Assembly: GCF_024305175.1 (NCBI RefSeq)
Contig: NZ_JAMWYY010000004.1
Coordinates: forward strand, 1 to 64,000
Origin: Flavobacterium sp.
GTDB lineage: Bacteria; Bacteroidota; Bacteroidia; Flavobacteriales; Flavobacteriaceae
Length of the DNA stretch: 64,000 nucleotides
Reading direction: 5' to 3'
This document shows positions 25,501 to 33,418 of this stretch, one piece after another. The notes under the pieces were generated by a model. The model was not told the origin of the DNA and ran no database searches. It saw only the letters and a list, made by a program, of their open reading frames with translations. Made by a program: the position numbers and the translations under genes. Numbering within the stretch: the first letter of the stretch is position 1; each line of letters opens with the position of its first letter.

Positions 25501-26144
25501 ATAACCAGGCGTATGAAATACTTGAAAATATAAAGAAAAACCCCGGCCTCGAAAATTTACCAGTTATAGTCTTTACTGGTAAAAGCCTTTCTATGAAAGA
25601 AGAGCTGAAAATTAAAAAGTATGCCGACTCTATAGTTATAAAAACAGCACACTCTTATCAGCGCATGCTGGATGAGGTTTCTTTATTCCTTCACCTTGTG
25701 GAGCAAAGCAAAAATGCCGATAAAAAAGAAGGTAACAGGAAAGCAGGAATACTTGCCAATGTACTTAACGGTAAAACCGTATTGGTTGTAGATGATGATG
25801 TGCGTAACATTTACTCTTTAACCAAGGCGTTGGAAACACTTAAAATGAATGTAATAACCGCTATAGATGGTAAAGAGGCACTTAAAGCGCTTGACGAAAA
25901 CCCTGAGGTAGATGTAGTGTTACTCGATATGATGATGCCTAATATGGACGGCTATGAAACCGCCACAAGGATACGGCAGGACCGCAGGTTTAAAAACCTG
26001 CCGGTTATAGCGGTAACAGCAAAAGCAATGACAGGCGACCGTGAGAAATGTATTAATGCAGGTGCTTCTGATTATATTACCAAACCTGTAGACGTAGACC
26101 AATTGTTGTCGCTCCTTAGGGTTTGGCTTTATGACAGGGTATAA
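22560..26144 (+). CDS. Large hybrid kinase: CHASE3-HAMP-GAF-HisKA-HATPase-REC x3
   Basis: A 1194-residue inner-membrane sensor kinase. TM1 (12-30) and TM2 (180-199) bracket a periplasmic CHASE3-type helical domain (TSMRGYLITNKKDF is typical). A HAMP domain (200-270), a GAF domain (285-430) and a long Glu/Gln-rich coiled coil (435-520) follow. HisKA has His528 in NMSHELRTPLNS, and the HATPase has the GTGLGLSISREL box. Three receivers complete it: about 802-920 (LLDIQLPIMSGWE), 932-1045 (ILDMGVPDN, more divergent) and 1075-1190 (LLDMMMPNMDGYE). It is probably the central kinase of the operon, feeding the separate receiver and CheB/CheR proteins. The signal is unknown. Confidence 0.93.
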   Translation: MSGQFRRNLITGFGISILILIISSAASFMSIRKLLHSNEMVNHTQEIIYNLNEGSSVLVDAQTSMRGYLITNKKDFLTQYNDAEARADDYFDRVELLTSDNPEQQQYLEKLKPLRNEFFNYLKVKVNEKTHGKAITDTDLNEGRRIMGDIRNLLKQIESNEQELLAQRNETSQRFGTYSTILIIAAAIIAILISIFFFTRIIKDYNERLKLQAELERKDRETEERIRVISKIAEQVAAGNYDVRVNDSEKDALGTVALSLNNMAGALSTSFNSLADNEWLQAGVAQLNEVMLGEKGVEQLAADVIEYLAIYTGSNAGVIYLLEGEELLLTAGYSYIADDKRKSIRLGEGLTGQSVVSGKMLQVTSASPENVTISYALGEIKPGNIIALPLMDRRVAGALELAKIDAFTPLEAEFLNAVANNIAIAITAAQNRKRVQELLEETQAQSEELRVQHTELESMNAELETQTEKLQASEEELRVQQEELQQTNQELEERSVLLEERNLEIQKKTEDLELSTRYKSEFLANMSHELRTPLNSILLLSRLLSENGEANMTDEQVEFAKVIQSSGNGLLGLIDEILDLSKIEAGKMDLEFMDISVKEVTDNLKNLFTEVAREKNIEFKIDAENAPLVIRTDKMRLEQILKNLISNAIKFTAEGSVTLKIKKTEDGKHVDFAVIDTGIGIPPEKQPLIFEAFQQADGSTKRKYGGTGLGLSISRELSKLLGGEISLSSKVNQGSTFALTIPVIGQAGANLTIEREKTAALPSKENKVDETAKAEKKAEVNRYISNTIPDDVPDDKDIINEGDKVILIVEDDVNFAKALLDFSHQRGYKGVVSVRGDQALNLALIFKPVGILLDIQLPIMSGWEVMEALKANTETKHIPVHIMSSHKVRKESLLKGAVNFLDKPVAFEQMPDIFTRIEHIINRESQKVLIFEDNPKHAQALAYFLGSNNINSEIKSEITDGVSALQQENVDCVILDMGVPDNQAYEILENIKKNPGLENLPVIVFTGKSLSMKEELKIKKYADSIVIKTAHSYQRMLDEVSLFLHLVEQSKNADKKEGNRKAGILANVLNGKTVLVVDDDVRNIYSLTKALETLKMNVITAIDGKEALKALDENPEVDVVLLDMMMPNMDGYETATRIRQDRRFKNLPVIAVTAKAMTGDREKCINAGASDYITKPVDVDQLLSLLRVWLYDRV

Positions 26145-26158
26145 CATATAGCCACATA

Positions 26159-26524
26159 ATGGAAAAGAAAAAGATACTGATTATTGATGATGACCCGCGC
26201 AATATTTTTGCACTCTCGGCTACTTTAAAAGCGAAAGGATATAGTAACATATCCTGCACGGGTGCCGAAGAAGCGATTGTACTTTTGCGCGGCAGCGAAC
26301 CTGTAGATTGTATATTAATGGATATGATGATGCCCGATTTAGATGGGTATGAAGCAATACCAATAATAAGGGAAATACCTGCCCGCAGGCACACGCCTGT
26401 AATAGCCGTAACGGCACAGGCAATGGTGGGCGACAGGGAAAAATGCCTTGAAGCAGGTGCAGACGGGTACATATCCAAACCAATTGATGTTGATAAACTT
26501 TTAGAAATTTTAAGCGCACTGTAA
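26159..26524 (+). CDS. Single-domain response regulator
   Basis: A 121-residue stand-alone receiver with the acidic pocket IIDDDPRN, the phospho-Asp in ILMDMMMPDLDGYE, and the conserved Thr/Lys region (AVTAQAM, YISKPIDV). It has no output domain, so it acts by protein contact as a phosphorelay shuttle or CheY-like effector. It closely resembles the last receiver of the hybrid kinase just upstream (DMMMPxxDGYE, GDREKC), suggesting duplication of that domain. It starts 14 bases after the kinase and ends 4 bases before cheR, so it is co-transcribed. Confidence 0.9.
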   Translation: MEKKKILIIDDDPRNIFALSATLKAKGYSNISCTGAEEAIVLLRGSEPVDCILMDMMMPDLDGYEAIPIIREIPARRHTPVIAVTAQAMVGDREKCLEAGADGYISKPIDVDKLLEILSAL

Positions 26525-26528
26525 TGAT

Positions 26529-27341
26529 ATGATTACTGATGACCGTGAAGTTGAGGTGCTGATAAATGAAATATTTGAATACTACGGATATGACTTCAGC
26601 GGGTATTCCAGGGCTTCTTTTAAGCGCAGGGTAGACCGGCTGTTACAGGTAGATGGATTTGATAATTTTACAGATTTCCTCTCTAAAATACGTACTGATG
26701 CGGTTTATTTTAAGCACGCGGTAGAAGAAATCACGGTTAATGTTACCGAGATGTTTCGCGATCCGCATTTTTACAAGTCACTCCGAACAGAGATACTGCC
26801 CATACTGGCTACCAAGCCTTTTATAAGGATTTGGCATGCAGGCTGCTCAACAGGTGAAGAGGTATATTCTATGGCTATCTTGCTTAAAGAAGCTAATCTG
26901 CTGCATAAAAGCCTGCTGTATGCCACCGATCTTAATACAGTTGTACTAAATTCTGCTAAGAATGGTGTGTTCCCGTTAAGGATGATGAAGCAGTATTCTG
27001 AAAACTATATACAATCAGGCGGGACTAAAGATTTTTCAGAATATTACATTGCTAATTACGGGTGGGCAAAGTTTAGCGATGATTTTTCGGCAAAAATGAT
27101 TTTTTCACAACATAATCTGGTTTCCGACAGTTCGTTTAATGAGTTCGACCTTATCCTTTGCCGCAATGTCCTTATTTATTTTGATAAAGATCTTCAGGAG
27201 CAGGCACTTAAGCTTTTTGACGACAGCCTTGCCAAGCTGGGTTACCTTGCATTAGGTACTAAAGAAACCCTTAAGTTTTCGCCGCTCCAAAAGCAGTACC
27301 AGCAATTAGGAAAAGAGAAAGTATGGAAAAAGATAAACTAA
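26529..27341 (+). CDS. cheR: CheR-family protein-glutamate methyltransferase
   Basis: An S-adenosylmethionine-dependent methyltransferase of the CheR family. In chemotaxis this enzyme methylates receptor glutamates. The small N-terminal helical domain (FSGYSRASFKRRVDRLLQ) and the SAM-binding domain (RIWHAGCSTGEEVYSMAI, LYATDLNT, LILCRNVLIYF) are intact at the usual 270 residues. No methyl-accepting receptor, CheA or CheW gene is present nearby, so its substrate may be the hybrid kinase or a distant receptor. It overlaps the CheB start by 19 bases, which implies a coupled methylation/demethylation pair. Confidence 0.92.
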   Translation: MITDDREVEVLINEIFEYYGYDFSGYSRASFKRRVDRLLQVDGFDNFTDFLSKIRTDAVYFKHAVEEITVNVTEMFRDPHFYKSLRTEILPILATKPFIRIWHAGCSTGEEVYSMAILLKEANLLHKSLLYATDLNTVVLNSAKNGVFPLRMMKQYSENYIQSGGTKDFSEYYIANYGWAKFSDDFSAKMIFSQHNLVSDSSFNEFDLILCRNVLIYFDKDLQEQALKLFDDSLAKLGYLALGTKETLKFSPLQKQYQQLGKEKVWKKIN

Positions 27342-27901
27342 ATGCCAAATGTAAACTGCTTATTATTGGCGGCTCTGCAGGCAGCCTAGAAGTGCTTATT
27401 GCCGTGTTGCCAAAACTAAATATACCTTCTTTTGCGATAGTATTAGTATTACACCGCCGCAGTGGCGAAGATGGTATGCTTGAAGAACTTATTGCGATTA
27501 AAACAAAAATACCCGTTAAGGAACTGGAGGATAAAGTGCCTTTGCTTCCCGGTAATATTTATATAGCCCCGGCAGATTACCATGTGCTTTTTGAAAAAGA
27601 CGGATTACTGTCGCTTGATACTTCAGAGAAGATACATTTTAGCAGGCCAAGTATAGATGTTTCTTTTGAATCAGCAGCCGATGTATATGGCAAAGAAGTT
27701 ACCGCGGTATTACTGTCCGGCGCCAATGCCGATGGCACAAACGGTATTAAGGCCATACAAGAGTCAGGTGGTGTAACTGTAATACAGAAGCCGGAATCGG
27801 CAGAGGTGCCTTATATGCCTGAACATGCCTTAAAGGAAATCAGCCCCGACTATATACTTGACGCGCAGGAACTGGTTCTGTATATCAATTCTATTGCTTA
27901 G
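27323..27901 (+). CDS. cheB: CheB-type methylesterase, catalytic domain only
   Basis: A 192-residue protein-glutamate methylesterase/deamidase domain lacking the N-terminal receiver of classical CheB. The catalytic Ser-His-Asp set is seen in IIGGSAGS (Ser18), LVLHRRSGE (His) and LLSGANADGTNG (Asp, near 137). Without a receiver, control must come from partners, perhaps the lone receiver encoded just upstream. It overlaps cheR, and its last 11 bases overlap the convergent ABC ATPase gene tail to tail. Confidence 0.92.
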   Translation: MEKDKLNAKCKLLIIGGSAGSLEVLIAVLPKLNIPSFAIVLVLHRRSGEDGMLEELIAIKTKIPVKELEDKVPLLPGNIYIAPADYHVLFEKDGLLSLDTSEKIHFSRPSIDVSFESAADVYGKEVTAVLLSGANADGTNGIKAIQESGGVTVIQKPESAEVPYMPEHALKEISPDYILDAQELVLYINSIA

Positions 27902-28556
27902 GCAGGTAACCACCTTCAATAAGTTCCTGTTCTGCAATAATTTTTTTCATAAAGCCACTATCAAGAAGCAGGTTATTATTACTTACTTCGAGCACGTCCC
28001 TGTAGTAATGATCTGTTATTACTATACCCTTTTTATCTTTTAACTTTAACAAATATTCTTTAATGTGTTCTTTATAAAGCGGTTCTATCATAGAGAAAGG
28101 CTCATCAAGCAGGAGAAAAGGATGATTAAGGTTGCTTATAAGCAGCAGCTCAAAATAGCGCAGTTCGCCCATTGAGAGGTTACCGGCTTTTGTATTTGTA
28201 ATTTTATGTATGTTTTGAGCATAAAATAGTTTATCCTGTTCATCACCTTGATAGTACATGGGTATTATATCGCGTACTTTAAGATACTTCGGTATAAACG
28301 GATGTTGCGGAAGATAGGCAATTAGTTGTTGCGGTATGATATCTTTAACTGCAATATACTGTTGGTTAATAGTTACATGCACTGTATCGGCCTTAAGTAT
28401 ACCAAACAGAATTTTAAGAAGGGTTGACTTGCCGCTTCCGTTTCTCCCGAAAACACCTGTTATCTGTCCTGTTTCGCATTCCAGGTTTACATTTTCGAAA
28501 ATGGTTTTACCCTTAAATGACTTTTTGATATGCTTTGCGCTGAGTGTATTATGCAT
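27891..28556 (-). CDS. ABC transporter ATP-binding protein
   Basis: A 221-residue nucleotide-binding subunit with Walker A GRNGSGKST (about residue 36), Q-loop YLPQHPFI, signature LSMGELRYFELL, Walker B PFLLLDEPFS and switch His in VITDHYYRD. It is an export-type single ATPase domain. Its start overlaps the end of a 93-residue membrane-protein gene by 8 bases. No full-size permease is adjacent, so the tiny membrane protein may be its partner. Substrate is unknown. The gene ends inside the tail of cheB on the other strand. Confidence 0.88.
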   Translation of the reverse strand: MHNTLSAKHIKKSFKGKTIFENVNLECETGQITGVFGRNGSGKSTLLKILFGILKADTVHVTINQQYIAVKDIIPQQLIAYLPQHPFIPKYLKVRDIIPMYYQGDEQDKLFYAQNIHKITNTKAGNLSMGELRYFELLLISNLNHPFLLLDEPFSMIEPLYKEHIKEYLLKLKDKKGIVITDHYYRDVLEVSNNNLLLDSGFMKKIIAEQELIEGGYLPKQ

Positions 28557-28830
28557 TAAAAGGATATATTAAAAGCGCAGGCAGCAGGGCAGCAAAAAAG
28601 TTACATGCAAGTACAGCTATGGCAAGTTTTTGCCGGGTAAAGCCAAGATTATAATAAAAGTAATATTGGTTGCTGAATAAATAATTATAGCTTACTATAC
28701 CAACGGCTAAGCCAACAGTACAAAATATAAAAGGCAGCCACATTAAATTGGTAAACATTAGCATCAACAGGCAAAAAGATATGTTTACAGAGTTTACCGC
28801 TATGTAATAATGCAAAAATGCCCTTCCCAT
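28549..28830 (-). CDS. Small membrane protein paired with ABC ATPase
   Basis: 93 residues with about three hydrophobic segments (NISFCLLMLMFTNLMW, FIFCTVGLAVGIVSY, and AIAVLACNFFAALLPALLIY), separated by an aromatic loop (NYLFSNQYYFYYNLG). There is no signal peptide or domain that I recognise. It lies directly after the 105-residue gene (adjacent bases 28831/28830) and overlaps the ATPase gene, so the three form one transcription unit. It may be a minimal permease or membrane anchor for the ATPase. That is inference from gene order alone. Confidence 0.65.
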   Translation of the reverse strand: MGRAFLHYYIAVNSVNISFCLLMLMFTNLMWLPFIFCTVGLAVGIVSYNYLFSNQYYFYYNLGFTRQKLAIAVLACNFFAALLPALLIYPFNA

Positions 28831-29148
28831 TTAGTTCCTGCTTTTTCTTTTTACAAGCAGTTTTTCTATAATTTTATTTGATGTGGGGTCTGAGAAAGTT
28901 TCATCTCCTGTTACTAATATCCCTTTTGTACCCAAATGTGATACTATACCATAAACGGTGGCTTCATCATCAGGGTTAGATTCACCTTCGTAGTAATAAA
29001 TATCAGAGATCTCGAACTCGTCATGGTTAAACTTACCTGTGGCGCATGCAAGGCAATTCTCCTCAAGATTAAAATCTTCTGTGTAGCCTTTTTCCTTTAG
29101 TTCGTTTATAGCCTGTAAAACGGTTGCATAGTGGTATTGAATATCCAT
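28831..29148 (-). CDS. Conserved small protein of unknown function
   Basis: A 105-residue acidic soluble protein. Similar short Bacteroidota proteins are sometimes labelled phosphoribosylpyrophosphate synthetase in databases, as I recall. The sequence has no PRPP-binding loop and is far too short, so that name should not be used. Visible features are two Cys in ENCLACATG and a C-terminal basic tail (KLLVKRKSRN). It is the first gene of a unit with the small membrane protein and the ABC ATPase. Function is unknown. Confidence 0.65.
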   Translation of the reverse strand: MDIQYHYATVLQAINELKEKGYTEDFNLEENCLACATGKFNHDEFEISDIYYYEGESNPDDEATVYGIVSHLGTKGILVTGDETFSDPTSNKIIEKLLVKRKSRN

Positions 29149-29215
29149 AATAATAGTAAGGTTTATAATCTCAAATATAGAAAATTATAGCCATTAAAAG
29201 AATATAGTTAAATGA

Positions 29216-29240
29216 AATAAGCACCTAAAAGGTGCTTATT
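29216..29240. terminator. Terminator hairpin
   Basis: AATAAGCACCT (29216-29226) and AGGTGCTTATT (29230-29240) form an 11-bp stem with a three-base loop and T run. It directly follows the secreted-protein gene on the minus strand. Confidence 0.85.
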
Positions 29241-29241
29241 T

Positions 29242-29766
29242 TTATGGTATTGATGTCATTCCGAAGAGTTTAAACTCGCCATCTATCTTTACAAACTGAA
29301 AGGCATGGCTTGTACCCGGATGGCCTTTAGAAAGTTCGTTAGCAAGATAGGTTGGTATCCATACTTCATATAAAGTCAAATCTTCAGGATAGTCATCCGG
29401 CAGGTACTTTGGCCTGTAGCCCTTCAACAGAATTGAGCTAAAGGTATATCCTCTTTTAGCGAGCGCTTTATATACCGGAGATTTAGTAAAATTAGTGGCT
29501 ATGTTAAGATAAAAAACATCTCTTGTAACAAAGTAGCCCCTGTTATTAAATTCGGGTGTGCCTACACAATCTATACAATCTACTACCGGATAAGCAAGTT
29601 TATTAAATGCGACTGCGTTATTATTTACAAGTGCATCTATAACTGCAACAAATACTTTATCCAGTTTATCCCATTCCTGTTTTGTAACCTTAACAGGAGT
29701 ACTTGTTTGTTGTGCAAAACTGCATATGCTGCAAACAAAAAAGCAGCATAGTAAAAAATGTTTCAT
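29242..29766 (-). CDS. Secreted protein of unknown function
   Basis: 174 residues beginning with a clear signal peptide (MKHFLLCCFFVCSICSFAQ, cleavage after FAQ) and a mature domain of about 155 residues. The mature part has two Cys in VVDCIDCVG that may form a disulfide. Its alternating strand/helix pattern ends in HAFQFVKIDGEFKLFGM, which recalls NTF2/SnoaL-like or lipocalin-like sheets, but the match is too weak to name. It is a single gene between the ABC unit and the helicase. Confidence 0.7.
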   Translation of the reverse strand: MKHFLLCCFFVCSICSFAQQTSTPVKVTKQEWDKLDKVFVAVIDALVNNNAVAFNKLAYPVVDCIDCVGTPEFNNRGYFVTRDVFYLNIATNFTKSPVYKALAKRGYTFSSILLKGYRPKYLPDDYPEDLTLYEVWIPTYLANELSKGHPGTSHAFQFVKIDGEFKLFGMTSIP

Positions 29767-29814
29767 TGCTTAATCTGCTAAATAAGGGTAAAAGTAAGCA
29801 TTATTTATTCCCTC

Positions 29815-31083
29815 TTAATACCAGCGTTTTTTATTTTTTTTCGAACCTTCAGATTTTCTGGATTTAGATTTTCCATCTCTCTGAGCGTTTTTATTATTGT
29901 TCCTAAGGTCGGGTTTCTTTTCCTGCTGTGGTTCTGCGTCCGTTTCACTAAAAGGGTAGGGATGCCCTTCAATCACTTTGATTTTAAGGCGAATCAGCTT
30001 TTCTATATCCTTTAAATATGGCAGTTCATCTTTACTGCAAAACGATATGGCAAGCCCCTCGTTACCGGCACGCCCTGTACGGCCTATGCGGTGCACATAG
30101 GTTTCCGGTATGTTGGGCAGGTCAAAGTTAATTACATAAGGCAGGTTCTCTATATCTATACCACGTGCGGCAATATCTGTAGCAACCAGGACACCTATTT
30201 CTTTATTCTTAAAAGCATCCAGCATTTTAACCCTTGCACTTTGCGACTTATCGCCATGTATCGCTCCCGAATTAACGCCGTTTTTCTTTAATGCTTTCAC
30301 CACGTTGTCTGCCCCATGCTTTGTGCGTGTAAATACCAGTACATTGCTCAGGTTTTCATTACGGATAAGGTGATACAGCAATTTACGTTTATCACTCTTG
30401 TCAACAAAATACAACTGCTGCTTTACCCTTTCGGCAGTAGAAGATACCGGTGTAACCGAAATATATTTGGGGTTGGTTAAAAAAGTATCGGCAAGTTCAC
30501 GAATAGCCAAAGGCATTGTTGCAGAAAACAGCAGTGTCTGCCTGTTATCAGGAGTTAGCTTAATAATTTTCTTTACATCATGTATAAAGCCCATATCCAG
30601 CATCTGGTCGGCTTCATCTAAAACAAGGTGGTGAAGCTGTTCAAGGTTTATAAAGCCCTGCTTGTGCAGGTCTAACAGCCTGCCGGGGGTAGCTATAAGC
30701 ACATCTACACCTTTTTTAAGCTGGTCGGTTTGCGGTATCTGGTTAACACCTCCAAAAATGGTAAGCTGGGTAATGTTTGTGTAACGCCCGTAGGTTTCAA
30801 AACTTTCGCCTATTTGCAGCGCAAGCTCCCTTGTTGGGGTTATAATAAGCGTGCGGATGTATTTCCTTTTTTTGGCAGAGCCAACAATAGGGTGCAGGTC
30901 GTTAAGTATAGGTATGGCAAACGCGGCAGTTTTTCCGGTTCCTGTTTGTGCACAGCCCACAAGGTCTGTACCCTCAAGTATTATTGGTATGGCCTGTTGC
31001 TGAATGGGTGTGGGTGCTTCATAACCCTCATCAGCAAGTGCCTGTTGTATGTTTTTCAGTAACTTAAGATCTTCAAATTTCAT
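29815..31083 (-). CDS. DEAD-box RNA helicase (RhlE-like)
   Basis: An ATP-dependent RNA helicase of 422 residues, likely in ribosome assembly or RNA turnover. All core motifs are intact: the Q motif PTPIQQQAIP, motif I AQTGTGKTAAF, Ia PTRELALQ, II DEADQMLDMGF, III SATMP, and VI HRIGRTGRAG. A short C-terminal tail rich in Lys, Arg and Ser (ending KKNKKRWY) is typical of RhlE-type proteins and aids RNA binding. It is a monocistronic minus-strand gene. Which of the several flavobacterial DEAD-box paralogues this is cannot be told. Confidence 0.93.
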   Translation of the reverse strand: MKFEDLKLLKNIQQALADEGYEAPTPIQQQAIPIILEGTDLVGCAQTGTGKTAAFAIPILNDLHPIVGSAKKRKYIRTLIITPTRELALQIGESFETYGRYTNITQLTIFGGVNQIPQTDQLKKGVDVLIATPGRLLDLHKQGFINLEQLHHLVLDEADQMLDMGFIHDVKKIIKLTPDNRQTLLFSATMPLAIRELADTFLTNPKYISVTPVSSTAERVKQQLYFVDKSDKRKLLYHLIRNENLSNVLVFTRTKHGADNVVKALKKNGVNSGAIHGDKSQSARVKMLDAFKNKEIGVLVATDIAARGIDIENLPYVINFDLPNIPETYVHRIGRTGRAGNEGLAISFCSKDELPYLKDIEKLIRLKIKVIEGHPYPFSETDAEPQQEKKPDLRNNNKNAQRDGKSKSRKSEGSKKNKKRWY

Positions 31084-31189
31084 GTAATACTATTATAATT
31101 CCAAGCACCCAACAGCGGGTACTGCAGGGTGCAAAGGTATACTTTTATTTTTAAAGTAATTAGCTGGTTTACAGTTTTAAAACAGAAGG

Positions 31190-32221
31190 TTACAGCTCTT
31201 TCGACTTGATAAAGTCGGTTATAAGATAGGCTATAAGCTTGCCCGTAAGGTGGTTGTTTTTTTCATTATCCAGTTCCGGCGCTCCTTCACAAATATGCAG
31301 GTAACACGCGTTTTTGTTCCTGCCGAAGTAATGCACGAACTGCCTTGCTTTCTCAATGCTGAAGCCTGTAGGCGTCATGGCGCTGCTGGCTATATTAGGC
31401 AATGCGTCAAGGTCCAGCTCTATACCAAAAGGCTCATCTTCTATAAAGCCGAGTGCATGGCCCATTTCGTCAGAAAAGCTTTTTTCGCGGCGCACGGCAA
31501 GCTGCTCATACGTGTTGTATTTAATGCGGTCTCCCTGCTTTTTAATGGTTTCCATTACACCCTTAGAGGTATAATTTTCGTGCAGCCCGAATATAAAATA
31601 CTTTTTAAGGAAACCTTCTTCAAAAGCATAAGAAAATCCATTACCGCTATGGCGACCTTCAAGTATCCTGAAATCAGTATGCGCATCAAAATTGATGGCA
31701 TTTACAGGTTTTCCTTTAGCAAGGGCGGTTCCTTTTATGTTGCCATAGGCGTTATTATGCCCACCGCCAACAATTATAGGTATTTTGCCGGCACTGATTA
31801 TGGTACAGATAATATGCGATACTTCTTTATCAATCTCGCTTATGAGCACCGAAAGCTTTTTACGTTCGTCCGGCACATTGGTGTTTAAGCCTGCCGCGGC
31901 CTCCATAACGGCAGAAGTGTCTAAATGCCCCAATACTAACAGGCTGCTGCCTTTGCAGAATTTATTGTGCTGAATATTTACTATGCTTTTTAAAGCCTGT
32001 TCCCAAGCCGAAGCGGTACCGGGCCTGCCATAGTTGGCACGTACGCCAATATCTTCGGGTATGCCGAAAAGCACAAAGCCCGCATCACATTCCTTTGTAA
32101 ATTCCCAAATATCTCTATCTTTGGGAACTGTAAGAATGCGCTCACCAAATTTTATTTCGCCGCTTCGCTGCGAAGTATATTTAGAAAGTTGTGCGGCTGT
32201 AAGCTTAATTATGGTTTCCAT
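31190..32221 (-). CDS. Formimidoylglutamase / ureohydrolase family protein
   Basis: A Mn-dependent arginase-fold hydrolase of 343 residues. Metal ligands are present in GGGHNNAYG (first His), NFDAHTDFR (Asp, His, Asp) and ELDLDALP (Asp, Asp). The sequence is closest to the Bacteroidota formimidoylglutamase-like group, which would cleave N-formimidoylglutamate in histidine breakdown. Agmatinase or arginase cannot be excluded. No other hut gene is adjacent. An agmatinase would overlap the role of aguA/aguB encoded earlier, so the formimidoylglutamase label is favoured but not proven. It is monocistronic, divergent from the coiled-coil protein. Confidence 0.8.
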   Translation of the reverse strand: METIIKLTAAQLSKYTSQRSGEIKFGERILTVPKDRDIWEFTKECDAGFVLFGIPEDIGVRANYGRPGTASAWEQALKSIVNIQHNKFCKGSSLLVLGHLDTSAVMEAAAGLNTNVPDERKKLSVLISEIDKEVSHIICTIISAGKIPIIVGGGHNNAYGNIKGTALAKGKPVNAINFDAHTDFRILEGRHSGNGFSYAFEEGFLKKYFIFGLHENYTSKGVMETIKKQGDRIKYNTYEQLAVRREKSFSDEMGHALGFIEDEPFGIELDLDALPNIASSAMTPTGFSIEKARQFVHYFGRNKNACYLHICEGAPELDNEKNNHLTGKLIAYLITDFIKSKEL

Positions 32222-32323
32222 AGGCTATAAATAGGATGTCAAAAATACTATTTTCAGCTAAAATTTCGTTAAAAACAGAAGCGTAATTGAAATATCTTTA
32301 ATTTTGTTAAAATTATTTGAGTG

Positions 32324-33199
32324 ATGGAAAAAGAAAGAAGCAATTCAAGTTTAAAAGCAATAATCGTTATACTGGCTATCCTGCTTGTTGGCAGCCTGGC
32401 ATTTATGTATAAGATGAGCACCGACAGCGAAAAAGCTGAAAAGCAGTATGTGAGCGAGAAAGACCAGTTTCTTGCAGAACTTAATGAAACAAAAGCACAG
32501 TATGATGCCGCTGTAGCCGAGAACACAGGCCTGAAAGGTGAACTGGAAGAAGAAAGGGCAAAAATTCAGCGCCTGATTGATGAAGTGGAGAAGTGGAAAG
32601 GCGATGCAAATTCGTTACGCAAGTATAAGGATGACTACTCGAGGCTTAAGCGTGAAATGGACAGGCTTATGGCTGAAAACAAACAGCTAAAGGCGCAGAA
32701 CCAGCAACTTACCACAGAGCGTGACAGCACTATAGTTGTTCTGGATGAATCGCGCAGGTACAATGATACATTAGTATCGCAAAACGAGAACCTGAGCAAG
32801 ACAGTTGAAAAGGCATCTAAGCTTACCATACTTGACCTAAAGGCAGATCCTTATAAAGAAAGGAACTCAGGAAAGCTTGTAAGTACCGAAAGGGCAAGGC
32901 GTGTAGATGTTTTAAAAATAAGCTTTACCATTGCAGCCAATGAGGTAGCCCAGGCCGGCAATAAAATGTATTATGTGCAGGTTATAGACCCTAAAAACAA
33001 TGTACTTGGCGAAAAGCAGACAGAAGTATTTGGCGATTATACGCTAACTTACAGCTTTATTACCAATGCCATTTATGAAAATAAGACCATGAAGGTTTCT
33101 GAAACACTTTCAGGTAAAGATTTTGAAAAAGGAACATATCATGTAAACCTTTTTGATAAAGATAAACTGGTAGCTAACTCAACTTTTACTTTAAAATAA
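32324..33199 (+). CDS. Coiled-coil membrane-anchored protein
   Basis: About 291 residues. One N-terminal hydrophobic segment (AIIVILAILLVGSLAFMY, residues 12-29) is followed by a long coiled coil (about 35-160) rich in Glu, Lys and Gln heptads (LKREMDRLMAENKQLKAQN). A compact C-terminal domain (about 165-290) is mainly beta. It probably projects into the periplasm. ATG at 32324 is preferred over the GTG three bases earlier. No enzyme motif is seen. Similar proteins are common in Flavobacteria without assigned function. The gene is followed by a strong terminator. Confidence 0.75.
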   Translation: MEKERSNSSLKAIIVILAILLVGSLAFMYKMSTDSEKAEKQYVSEKDQFLAELNETKAQYDAAVAENTGLKGELEEERAKIQRLIDEVEKWKGDANSLRKYKDDYSRLKREMDRLMAENKQLKAQNQQLTTERDSTIVVLDESRRYNDTLVSQNENLSKTVEKASKLTILDLKADPYKERNSGKLVSTERARRVDVLKISFTIAANEVAQAGNKMYYVQVIDPKNNVLGEKQTEVFGDYTLTYSFITNAIYENKTMKVSETLSGKDFEKGTYHVNLFDKDKLVANSTFTLK

Positions 33200-33218
33200 A
33201 ACTTAAGTTTATCAGTTA

Positions 33219-33247
33219 AAAAGCACCGGGTACTACCCGGTGCTTTT
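33219..33247 (+). terminator. Terminator after coiled-coil protein gene
   Basis: AAAAGCACCGGG (33219-33230) and CCCGGTGCTTTT (33236-33247) form a 12-bp stem around TACTA with a trailing T run. Confidence 0.9.
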
Positions 33248-33418
33248 TTTATGCAGTAATTTTATCTATACATCTGCAAAAAAACTGTTTTTTATTTTAA
33301 AAATATAATTAGTACTTACGATAACGAAATATTCTGCCTTTTTACGAACAAAAAGTAATGGTTTTTTCCGTTTTCAATATTTATCGGCTATATTAGTGTT
33401 TCATAAAAAAACAACTAC

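Noticed and set aside
31250..31888. 212-codon plus-strand frame opposite the ureohydrolase gene
   Set aside because: The minus-strand gene has all metal-binding motifs; the plus-strand frame is a shadow.
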